From the NCBI RefSeq assembly GCF_014207845.1, contig NZ_JACHLC010000007.1:1-64000 (forward strand): a DNA stretch of 64,000 nt. Reading direction: 5' to 3'. Source of the stretch: Chryseobacterium shigense. Lineage in GTDB: Bacteria > Bacteroidota > Bacteroidia > Flavobacteriales > Weeksellaceae. This document shows, one piece after another, positions 26,418-34,216 of this stretch. Positions within the stretch are counted from its first letter, which is position 1; each line of letters begins with the position of its first letter. Position numbers and translations under genes: made by a program. The notes beneath the pieces are model-generated. The model searched no databases. It was given only the letters and a program-made list of their open reading frames with translations, and was not told the origin of the DNA.

Positions 26418-27029
26418 ATGTTTATACCAAAATTATACAGAAGTGAAGATTATAATCTGATGAAGGAAATCATCAGGGAAAATGCTTTTGCTTTGCTCGT
26501 TTCTTCTGTTGAAAAGATAAGGGCCACTCATTCTATGATGATGCTTAATGAAGCTGATCCTGAGAATATTTATATTGAAACTCACATTTCAAGAGCTAAT
26601 CCTCAGGCAAAAACATTAAAAGACGGTGATGATGTCCTTTGTGATTTTCTGGGTGCTCATACGTATATTTCGAGCAGCTGGTATGATCATATCAATGTTT
26701 CAACATGGAATTATGAAGCAGTTCAGATTTATGGAAAAGTGCAGCTGATGAACCATGATGAGCTGTACCGGCATCTGGAAAAATTAACTTCCAAATATGA
26801 AGCATCCCAGAAATGCCCTGTGATGGTAAAAGATATGGGAAGGGAATTCGTAGAAAAGGAAATGAAGGGAGCTTTCGGCCTGAAAATAATTCCTACAGAA
26901 ATATTCATCAAGCAGAAGCTTTCTCAAAACAGGAAGGATCATGATTTTCAGAATATCATTTCGGAGCTTGAACATTCGGATGAGAACGGGAAAAAGATTG
27001 CTGAGAAAATGAAATTAATCAAGAAATAA
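26418..27029 (+). CDS. FMN-binding negative transcriptional regulator-like protein (PaiB type)
   Basis: PaiB-family proteins have a split-barrel flavin-binding fold; the Bacillus protein was described as a negative regulator of sporulation and protease genes. The pattern here is typical: MFIPKLYRSEDYNLM at the start, HISRANPQ (about 57-64), then FLGAHTYISSSWY (about 75-87) and VSTWNYEAVQIYG (about 92-104). No helix-turn-helix is visible, so binding of DNA is doubtful; a flavin-dependent enzyme role is equally possible. It lies between ruvB and an MBL hydrolase in one operon. Confidence 0.85.
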   Translation: MFIPKLYRSEDYNLMKEIIRENAFALLVSSVEKIRATHSMMMLNEADPENIYIETHISRANPQAKTLKDGDDVLCDFLGAHTYISSSWYDHINVSTWNYEAVQIYGKVQLMNHDELYRHLEKLTSKYEASQKCPVMVKDMGREFVEKEMKGAFGLKIIPTEIFIKQKLSQNRKDHDFQNIISELEHSDENGKKIAEKMKLIKK

Positions 27030-27043
27030 TAATCAAAATATAT

Positions 27044-27910
27044 ATGAAGCTATATCCAATACAATGTGGAAAATTTAAACTGGATGGCGGTGCCATGTTT
27101 GGAGTCGTCCCAAAGAGTCTGTGGGAAAAAACCAATCCTGCAGACGAAAGAAACCTGATTGAACTGGGAACACGTTCCCTGCTTATAGAAGACGGCAAAA
27201 AACTGATCCTGGTAGACTGTGGTCTCGGTAATAAACAGGATGATAAATTCTTCGGGCATTATTCGCTTTGGGGAGACGACAGCCTTGATAAAAATTTAAA
27301 GAAATTCGGTTTTGTAAGAGAAGATATTACGGATGTTTTCCTTACCCACCTTCACTTTGACCACTGCGGAGGTGCTGTTGAATGGAATGATGACAGAACA
27401 GGATACAGACCGGCTTTCAAAAATGCACAATTCTGGACCAATGAAAATCACTGGCAATGGGCTACAGAGCCTAACGCAAGGGAAAAAGCCAGCTTTTTAA
27501 AAGAAAATATACTTCCTATGCAGGAAAGCGGGCAGCTTAATTTTTTACCGCTTCCTACTACAGGAAATTACGGATTTGCCCCTGATCTGAAAATGGACGT
27601 GATCTTTGTAGACGGGCATACGGAAAAACAAATGCTTCCGGTAATCCAGTACCAGGAAAAAACGGTTGTTTTTGCAGCAGATCTCATTCCTACTGCAGGA
27701 CACATCAACCAGGTTTATGTGATGGGATATGATACAAGACCTCTTCTGACTATGGAAGAGAAAGGCAAATTCCTGAAGCAATGTGTAGATAATGAATATC
27801 TTCTGTTCTTTGAACATGATGCCCATAACGAGCTTGCAAGTCTTAAAATGACCGAAAAAGGGGTAAGATTAGATGAAATTCACAGTTTTAATGATGTTTT
27901 TGGATATTAA
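27044..27910 (+). CDS. MBL-fold metallo-hydrolase
   Basis: A cytoplasmic metallo-beta-lactamase-fold hydrolase of 288 aa. Zinc ligands can be read: THLHFDHCGG (about 105-114), His in VDGHTEKQ (about 193), Asp in AADLIPTAGH (about 213) and a final His in FFEHDAHNE (about 260). The substrate is unknown; proteins of this shape include lactonases, phosphodiesterases and others. It lies 14 bases after the PaiB-like gene and 9 bases before coaE, in the ruvB operon. Confidence 0.88.
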   Translation: MKLYPIQCGKFKLDGGAMFGVVPKSLWEKTNPADERNLIELGTRSLLIEDGKKLILVDCGLGNKQDDKFFGHYSLWGDDSLDKNLKKFGFVREDITDVFLTHLHFDHCGGAVEWNDDRTGYRPAFKNAQFWTNENHWQWATEPNAREKASFLKENILPMQESGQLNFLPLPTTGNYGFAPDLKMDVIFVDGHTEKQMLPVIQYQEKTVVFAADLIPTAGHINQVYVMGYDTRPLLTMEEKGKFLKQCVDNEYLLFFEHDAHNELASLKMTEKGVRLDEIHSFNDVFGY

Positions 27911-27919
27911 TTTTTAATT

Positions 27920-28549
27920 ATGGAAGATTTACATTCAGAAACACAGAAAGCAGAACCGGAACCAGCACCCAAGGTTATTGGGCTCACCGGTGGTATAGGC
28001 TCAGGAAAAACAACGGTAGCCCGTTTTATTGAAGAATTCGGATTTCCGGTTTACTATTCTGATGACAGGGCAAAAGCCATTGTAAACGAGAGCGAAGATT
28101 TAAAGATCAGGATCAAGGAATTACTGGGGAATGAAGCTTATGATACCAATGATCTTTATGACAGAAAATTTGTTGCAGAAAAGGTTTTTAATAATAAAGA
28201 TCTGCTGCAGGAATTAAACGAAATCATTCATCCTGCTGTAAAGATCGATTTTGAAGAATGGCTGAAAAAACAAACCAAGTACTTAGTATTTAAAGAAACA
28301 GCTTTATTGTTTGAATTAAAGCTGAACAGGCAATGTTATAAGTCGCTTCTGGTTACCGCTGAGGATAATATCAGAGCTAAAAGGGTGATGGACAGGGACG
28401 GAAAGACCTACCGCGAAGTAGAAGCCGTCATGGAAAAGCAAATGCCTGAAAAGGATAAAATAAAACTTGCCGACTGCATTATCTACAACAATACCAACCT
28501 GGAAGATCTCAAGGAACAAACCGAACAGGTGATTTTCAATATCGAATAA
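27920..28549 (+). CDS. coaE: dephospho-CoA kinase
   Basis: CoaE phosphorylates the 3'-hydroxyl of dephospho-CoA, the last step of coenzyme A synthesis. The P-loop is GLTGGIGSGKTTVAR (about 21-35), followed by YYSDDRAKAI (about 50-59), the LID-type LLFELKLNRQCYKSL region (about 130-145) and VMDRDG (about 162-167). The 209 aa include an acidic N-terminal extension of about 18 residues before the usual start. It is last in the ruvB operon and is followed by a strong terminator. Confidence 0.95.
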   Translation: MEDLHSETQKAEPEPAPKVIGLTGGIGSGKTTVARFIEEFGFPVYYSDDRAKAIVNESEDLKIRIKELLGNEAYDTNDLYDRKFVAEKVFNNKDLLQELNEIIHPAVKIDFEEWLKKQTKYLVFKETALLFELKLNRQCYKSLLVTAEDNIRAKRVMDRDGKTYREVEAVMEKQMPEKDKIKLADCIIYNNTNLEDLKEQTEQVIFNIE

Positions 28550-28551
28550 AT

Positions 28552-28587
28552 AAAAACCCCCGACAGAAAATTCTATCGGGGGTTTTT
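28552..28587. terminator. bidirectional terminator after coaE
   Basis: A 12-bp stem AAAAACCCCCGA/TCGGGGGTTTTT with a 12-base loop and A and T tracts on either side. It serves coaE on the plus strand and the peptide-modification operon on the minus strand. Confidence 0.9.
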
Positions 28588-28598
28588 ATTCTACAACT

Positions 28599-29441
28599 TT
28601 ACTGATTTCTGTAGACACAGGTTTTATAGTGCCTCAACAAATAATCATAAATTATCATTTCAAATAATCTTTGATTTGAAACAAAAAGCCGGTTGATATT
28701 CATGTGAAAAATGCTTTGGAAAAAATCCTGCAAAGATATTTTTAAGGAACCTTTTTCATTATGATCTGTAATGTTTTGAAAAACAATGCTGCTTTCTTCA
28801 ATATGGGAAACAATCGTTGTTCTTTCTTCTGAAAATTCTTCTGATTGAAGAAAGTCTGTAAATTTCGGTTTAAATTCCCTGTATTTTTTATCCAGTTGGC
28901 TATTCAAATTTTTATCTGCATTAAATTCTCTTTTAAAAGCAGCATTAAAATCTTTGATCCATCCCAGTTTTTCCTGAACCGGGATTTTAAGTTTATTCAG
29001 AATTTCATCAATATAAAAAAGACTTACAATAATCTTCTCTTCATCATCGTAATGCAAACATTGTAGAGTAAATTCGCTGTTTTTATAGAATAAAGTCTCG
29101 GCATTTTCGATGGTATGTTCTCCATATCTTTCAATCTCTCTGTTGTAAGTATCAAGCAGAATATTAGAAATTTCTCCACTTTCTGTAAAGGGCTGAAGAG
29201 CTTTGTTAATTTTACCTAGTATTTCATTATAATATTCGGCAGTATTTAATTTAAATCTTAGCCTTACATGCGGCTTAGGATCATTATACCGGATAAAAAA
29301 CCATTGTGAAATATATGTATTTTGTTTAAAAAGTTCTGTTAACGGTTGAATGGCTTCTTCCAGAATAACATCAGCCGTCTTTACTCCTGTATAGATTTTC
29401 AGATACAGCCATTCGGATCCGGGAGCAAATTTTCTTTTCAT
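28599..29441 (-). CDS. SpaB-C/thiopeptide-type bacteriocin biosynthesis protein (elimination half of split LanB)
   Basis: The 280 aa correspond to the C-terminal domain of class I lanthipeptide dehydratases, the part that removes glutamate from glutamylated Ser/Thr to leave dehydroamino acids. The family hallmark is at the N-terminus: EWLYLKIYTG (about 9-18), then SQWFFIRYNDPKPHVRLRF (about 44-62). The rest is helical, ending near YDYLLRHYKTC. It is the last gene of a four-gene operon, 2 bases after the gene for the other LanB half; together they make about 1027 aa, the size of a fused LanB. It might instead take part in aminoacyl-tRNA-dependent peptide extension, as some LanB-like enzymes do. 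Confidence 0.88.
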   Translation of the reverse strand: MKRKFAPGSEWLYLKIYTGVKTADVILEEAIQPLTELFKQNTYISQWFFIRYNDPKPHVRLRFKLNTAEYYNEILGKINKALQPFTESGEISNILLDTYNREIERYGEHTIENAETLFYKNSEFTLQCLHYDDEEKIIVSLFYIDEILNKLKIPVQEKLGWIKDFNAAFKREFNADKNLNSQLDKKYREFKPKFTDFLQSEEFSEERTTIVSHIEESSIVFQNITDHNEKGSLKISLQDFFQSIFHMNINRLFVSNQRLFEMIIYDYLLRHYKTCVYRNQ

Positions 29442-29443
29442 CG

Positions 29444-31687
29444 TTATTGGTTTTGATTCACTTTATACATTGGGAAAATAAATTCACGTTTGAAATCATC
29501 ATTTTCATTGTATAAGAACTCTTCAATGATAATTGATTTCTGATTTTTTATAGCATCAATAAACATGTTTACCAAATCGCTGTTTTCCAGATTAACGGTA
29601 AGTTTATTGTCGGATTTTACCCATTGTATCCACTGAGGAATCTGTCTTTTCTTTCGCCAGTTTTTAAGTTCAGCAAGAAGCTCCTTTTTATTATTAATTA
29701 ATGGTGAAAATTGCCCGATTTCTTTTTCCGTTACTTTCCACTGAGCTTTTGACAGAATGATATTCTTATACTCAACTCTTGGCAAGAACTGATAAATTTC
29801 GCTTAAACCTCCCCAATTAAAATACAATGCGGTACGGGAGTCCTGTGAATGCAGATCTGATAAAAAATGATAAACCGGCAAAGTATTGGTATAATAATTA
29901 TGGACGTTGGTTAAATAAGGTTTAATTTCCTTATTCAGTTTTTTGGAGCGTAAAACAATTCTATTATTTCTTAATGAAATATACAGGTCATCTATTGGAA
30001 TCTGGTTTTCCTCCGGCAAAGTAGATTGTGCCAGGTAAGGAATCTCATAATGTCTTAAGTTGGGTCTTCTGATTACATTTCCTATCCGTGCTTCGGGAAG
30101 GTGGATAATTTCTGCTACAACATAATCCGGATTAAGCTTCTCTTCTTTTCCTACAATGACTTTTGCCATATGCTGCACTCTTGATTTTTCTGAACAGAAT
30201 CTTCCTAATAAATTGGCTGCACTGCTTCCTCCACCTCCATTTAAAACCAGCTTTTCCCGGCTATCTTCCGAAATAATTTCAGCCATAATGGACATTGTAT
30301 CGGGAAGATCGTTCCAGTTTATCTCAAAATCATTAAAATCTTCATCAGATAATTTAATAGTGTATTCCTTATCTGATAATGCTTCCTGTAATTTTTGATT
30401 GAGAATGACCTGAACAGGATTGAGCTGAATATGAAGCTCCTGTTTCTTTTTACTTCCGGAAGTTTTCAGATCTTCCAAATAAGGATGCAAGCCTTTTACT
30501 GAAATATCCTGCCTGTAACCAATCCCTACTTCCATATCCAGAACATAGGCTAAAGGCATTTCCTCAGCTTCAAATCTGTCGTAAAACGCTTTTCTAAATT
30601 CTTCTAAATGGCTATTTTTATTGAGTAATGTTAATTTATTCAGAAAACTGATTCCATTTTTCAATTCTTTTTTCCAGTGGGATGAAAGATAGATTGTATT
30701 CTGGAAATACAGATCCGTTTGAAAAAGGTATTTCTTCTCATATTCAGGCTCACCTGATGTTTCCTCCGCCGAAATGAAAACAGACCGGATAAGTCGTTCT
30801 ATTTCTGTATAAACCGAAATGGAGTTTCCTAACTTAAGATCCAATCTGTTCAGATGATCTTTTACAGAAATTAGGGTTTGGGCTTTATTTTCAGCTCCTC
30901 TTCTATTTAAAACGGAGATGATGGTGTCTAAAAAATCGTTCCCGGAAACAGTGGGTTCCAGCTCACTGACCAAAACCTGATTATCAATAAGCTCATTGAT
31001 AAATTCTTCGGCCTCTTCTTTGTTTATTTCATCATTAACAAGAATTCCGGCAATCTGTGTAATAGTTTTTCCATGTGCTGAAAAATCTAAAATATGCTGT
31101 ATTTCATCAGAAAGCGGGGCAGATGAAATAATATAGTCTCTCTTTCCTGACGTATACTGATATTCTATATAACGGATTTTATTTCCTATTGTATAAATAC
31201 TGTTATTAGGATAAAATAAAAGTCGATTTCTGATTTCCGGTACTGTTACAAAGTAGTGGGCCAAACCAACCAGAAAGTGCATATCAAGTTTAGTATCACG
31301 AACTTTATTATCTGTTATTGGATGTTTCCCATCTATATAGGATAGGCCTGCATTATTGGCAAACTCTCCTGATCCCACTTCTGAAAATAGCCCGAAAGGA
31401 GTACATCGTGTACTCATTCTGTTATAGTATTTCAGTATGGTATTCTTTAACTTTTGGTGCTGGTTAGCTGAAAGTTCATTTTCTGAACCCAGCCACCGCA
31501 TAAGTTCTTCATACAGATAAGGAGATGCAAGGTAAATTGCTTCCTGAAAAACAGAATTATGGCAAATTTCCCCGAGTTCCTGATCTGAAAGATAGATATC
31601 TCCTAATTTTTCGCGAAAGCTCTTAAGTGAGAAAAGCGGGGTACGAACAATAAATTCTTCGAGAAACTGGTAAGGGAAACGAGACAT
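29444..31687 (-). CDS. lantibiotic dehydratase-like protein (glutamylation half of split LanB)
   Basis: This 747-aa protein matches the N-terminal domain of class I lanthipeptide dehydratases, which uses glutamyl-tRNA to glutamylate Ser/Thr in a precursor peptide. The signature YYNRMSTRCTPFGLFSEV lies at about residues 90-107; another typical stretch is LNGGGGSSAANLLGRFC (about 480-496), followed by PDYVVAEIIHLPEARIGNV. The elimination domain is missing and is encoded by the next gene. Upstream, one base separates it from the prolyl oligopeptidase gene. The substrate is very probably the 57-aa peptide encoded at 33878-34051, which has one Ser and one Thr after its glycine run. Confidence 0.9.
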   Translation of the reverse strand: MSRFPYQFLEEFIVRTPLFSLKSFREKLGDIYLSDQELGEICHNSVFQEAIYLASPYLYEELMRWLGSENELSANQHQKLKNTILKYYNRMSTRCTPFGLFSEVGSGEFANNAGLSYIDGKHPITDNKVRDTKLDMHFLVGLAHYFVTVPEIRNRLLFYPNNSIYTIGNKIRYIEYQYTSGKRDYIISSAPLSDEIQHILDFSAHGKTITQIAGILVNDEINKEEAEEFINELIDNQVLVSELEPTVSGNDFLDTIISVLNRRGAENKAQTLISVKDHLNRLDLKLGNSISVYTEIERLIRSVFISAEETSGEPEYEKKYLFQTDLYFQNTIYLSSHWKKELKNGISFLNKLTLLNKNSHLEEFRKAFYDRFEAEEMPLAYVLDMEVGIGYRQDISVKGLHPYLEDLKTSGSKKKQELHIQLNPVQVILNQKLQEALSDKEYTIKLSDEDFNDFEINWNDLPDTMSIMAEIISEDSREKLVLNGGGGSSAANLLGRFCSEKSRVQHMAKVIVGKEEKLNPDYVVAEIIHLPEARIGNVIRRPNLRHYEIPYLAQSTLPEENQIPIDDLYISLRNNRIVLRSKKLNKEIKPYLTNVHNYYTNTLPVYHFLSDLHSQDSRTALYFNWGGLSEIYQFLPRVEYKNIILSKAQWKVTEKEIGQFSPLINNKKELLAELKNWRKKRQIPQWIQWVKSDNKLTVNLENSDLVNMFIDAIKNQKSIIIEEFLYNENDDFKREFIFPMYKVNQNQ

Positions 31688-31688
31688 T

Positions 31689-33881
31689 TTATTTTTGGAT
31701 GTTTTCTTTTGGCTGATAATCAGGATTTCCTAATTGCCACAAAGCGAAAGCAAAAATATCAGATAAATTAGAGTACGCATGTTCTACGGATACATTACCT
31801 CCGTGCCCTCCTTCATAATCTACTTTTAACAGTACGGGATTGGCAGAAGCATCGCTGGCCATAAGTTTTGCAGCAAATTTTACAGGCTCCCATATAGCAA
31901 CTCTCTCATCATTTATTCCTCCTGTGATAAGAGTTGATGGATATTTTACTCCTTTTTTAATGTGATGATAGGCATCCATTTCCAATAAGGCTTTGAATTC
32001 TTTAGGGTCTTTTACCGTTCCAAATTCTTTGGCATTATTATTGGCAGAAATTTCGTCCCTGATAGCATTAGCCATTCCTACTTCAAGAATTACTGCTTTG
32101 AACAGATCGGGCCTTTCTGTCATTGCTCTTCCTACGGTAATTCCTCCGGCACTAACTCCCCAGATAGCTACTTTATCTTTGGAAGTATATTTTTCTTTTA
32201 TCAGATATTCTGTACAATCAATTAAATCTCTCCATGTATTAGGTTTAGTTTCTTTAAACCCTCCTAAGCGCCATTTCTCTCCTTTTTCACCCCCTCCTCT
32301 CACATGGGCAATAGCTGTAATTCCTCCCTGAAGCGCCCATAGCATATACCCTTTGGCAAAATATGGACTATTAGACGTTCCATAAGAACCATAGCTATCA
32401 ATCAAAACCGGATTTTTTCCATCCTTTTTAAGATTTTTACTGTAGATCAGGGATAACGGAACTTCTTCTCCATCTCTTGCTTTTACTGTAATTTCCTCAA
32501 CAATAACGTCTTTGAATTCGGGATACTCTATTATCGGCACCAGACTTTCCAAAGAAAATGTGCCTGATTTCTGGTTATATCTGAAGCGCTGTTCATCATT
32601 GGCCCAACCGGAACAGGTCACCCAAATGTCTGAATAATCTTTCCCTTTGGATTGAAGATCAATACTTCCCGATATATAAGGAAGATGGATCGGAATATCT
32701 TTTCCGTCTTTATATAAATACAGTTTGGCTTCTATTCCGTTTTTTGTTGTGGTATAATAAATCCCATCTTTGGTTACATTATAGGCTTTAATGACCTCAT
32801 CCTTTTTCTCCGGAATCAGAATTTCCGGATTTTTAAAATCCGGATTCTCAATATTAGTTTTGCACAGCTTATAATTGGGTGTATTATTGTACCTGGATAA
32901 GAAAAAACCCTCATTATTAACTACTTGCAGGGACCTGACTTTATCATCTCTATTATATAAAGGTTTCCAGTTTTTCCGGCCTTGCAGTAAGTCTTGTTTT
33001 TTGATAATAAAGGTCTGCCTGTAATCTTCATAGTCAACCAGCATTCCGACATAATATTTGTCATGTACATCAAAATCTAAAATAATTGGGAATTTTTCTT
33101 CCGTTATTTTTAAATCCGGATTATTAGCTGATGAAAATACATCGATCAGTTTTTTAGGATCAGTACCTAATTTATATAGTATGGTTTTAGTGTTTTTATA
33201 AAATTCCTGAGATTGGGAATCGTTAATAAGAAAATAAGAATAGAAAAAACCGCTGTTATCATCCAGCCATTTTACTCCTCCTACATTTGCAGGTTCTGTA
33301 TTGGTAATAATTTCAGGATGAATGTGTTTGCCTTTTACATCCATTATAATGATCTCGGAAATTTCTTTGCCGTTTTTAGAGAGGGAAATTGCAATTCTAT
33401 TACCTTCCCAATCCGGACTTATATAGTTAATTATAAATTCATTTTTATTGTCTGGGGTTTTATCCGCAGAAATAAAATCAGCAGGATCATAAAGCATTTC
33501 TTCTTTGCCCTGAAATCCTTCTCTGTAATATAATTTTGCTATTTTTTCATCTCCGTTTCTTTTCAGATAAAAATATTTGTTATTACGAGCTATTTTGAGA
33601 TCGGATATTGAATATCCTTGTCTTTTATCAAACTCCAGTCTCTTTTCCTGATAATAATTCCGGTTGGGGATTTTATCAAGTATTGAATTGGCATAATTGG
33701 TTTGAGATTTCATCCAATTAATTGTGCCTAAATCCTGTAGATTTTCCAAATTCCTGTACTCATCCAATATCTTTACTCCATGATAATCATCATTAGCAGG
33801 TACTGAAGGGGCCGGATTAGATTTTTGGGCTCTGATAAAGACTACGAAACAGCTCGTAATAATAAATATTAAGATTCTCAT
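31689..33881 (-). CDS. secreted prolyl oligopeptidase family serine peptidase (S9)
   Basis: A 730-aa peptidase with an N-terminal signal peptide (MRILIFIITSCFVVFIRA), so it acts in the periplasm or outside. Residues about 90-430 form the beta-propeller, and the C-terminal alpha/beta-hydrolase has the nucleophile Ser in WGVSAGGITVGRA (about 577), Asp in GGINDERVA (about 660) and His in YEGGHGGN (about 696). S9A enzymes cut short peptides after proline. Its ATG overlaps the stop of the 57-aa precursor gene (ATGA), and LanB-like genes follow with one base between. I infer that it trims or degrades the Pro-rich product; prolyl oligopeptidases are known leader peptidases in some lanthipeptide pathways. 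Confidence 0.9.
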   Translation of the reverse strand: MRILIFIITSCFVVFIRAQKSNPAPSVPANDDYHGVKILDEYRNLENLQDLGTINWMKSQTNYANSILDKIPNRNYYQEKRLEFDKRQGYSISDLKIARNNKYFYLKRNGDEKIAKLYYREGFQGKEEMLYDPADFISADKTPDNKNEFIINYISPDWEGNRIAISLSKNGKEISEIIIMDVKGKHIHPEIITNTEPANVGGVKWLDDNSGFFYSYFLINDSQSQEFYKNTKTILYKLGTDPKKLIDVFSSANNPDLKITEEKFPIILDFDVHDKYYVGMLVDYEDYRQTFIIKKQDLLQGRKNWKPLYNRDDKVRSLQVVNNEGFFLSRYNNTPNYKLCKTNIENPDFKNPEILIPEKKDEVIKAYNVTKDGIYYTTTKNGIEAKLYLYKDGKDIPIHLPYISGSIDLQSKGKDYSDIWVTCSGWANDEQRFRYNQKSGTFSLESLVPIIEYPEFKDVIVEEITVKARDGEEVPLSLIYSKNLKKDGKNPVLIDSYGSYGTSNSPYFAKGYMLWALQGGITAIAHVRGGGEKGEKWRLGGFKETKPNTWRDLIDCTEYLIKEKYTSKDKVAIWGVSAGGITVGRAMTERPDLFKAVILEVGMANAIRDEISANNNAKEFGTVKDPKEFKALLEMDAYHHIKKGVKYPSTLITGGINDERVAIWEPVKFAAKLMASDASANPVLLKVDYEGGHGGNVSVEHAYSNLSDIFAFALWQLGNPDYQPKENIQK

Positions 33882-34051
33882 CTTTTGATTGGCGGATCCT
33901 TAACAATTGGTGGGGTTGGTTCAACCTCATTGTCTTCAATAGAAAATGCCATACCTCCGCCTCCGCCATTAATAACTCTCATGTTATTCACTTTCATCAA
34001 TTGTAGTTTCTTTAACGACAATTTTTTTTCATTTACAATCTGTTTTTTCAT
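33878..34051 (-). CDS. RiPP precursor peptide, 57 aa
   Basis: This small gene starts at the ATG at 34051 and ends with a TGA that overlaps the ATG of the peptidase gene, so it is the first gene of the operon with the split LanB. The peptide has a Lys-rich leader, NEKKLSLKKLQLMKVNNM (7-24), of the kind found in Bacteroidota GG-leader natural-product precursors, then five Gly (29-33), then a 24-residue core MAFSIEDNEVEPTPPIVKDP plus PIKR. The core has one Ser (37), one Thr (46), four prolines in two PP pairs plus Pro45, and no Cys. Lanthionine rings are therefore impossible; dehydration of Ser37 or Thr46 is the plausible modification. Reading both strands, only the minus frame gives a leader-like peptide. 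Confidence 0.78.
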   Translation of the reverse strand: MKKQIVNEKKLSLKKLQLMKVNNMRVINGGGGGMAFSIEDNEVEPTPPIVKDPPIKR

Positions 34052-34216
34052 CAACAATTATATTTTAAAATTCGATGTAAATTAAAGAATATTTTTCAGA
34101 TTAACCATAAGTATATAATATAGATTTATAAATTTATATTATCTCATCAATACAAAGTTCTGATATTAAATGAAATAAATATACATTCATTAATTTTTTT
34201 CTTATTCGCTTCTTTG

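Noticed and set aside
28599..34051. A LanC cyclase or transporter as part of the LanB cluster
   Set aside because: I looked in both directions from the operon and found neither; the only transporter nearby belongs to the GG-peptide cluster on the other strand.
33885..34085. 66-codon plus-strand frame opposite the precursor peptide
   Set aside because: Its translation is low-complexity (SLTIGGVGSTSLSS, FTICFF) and it lies opposite the minus-strand precursor, whose start, leader and stop overlap fit the operon.
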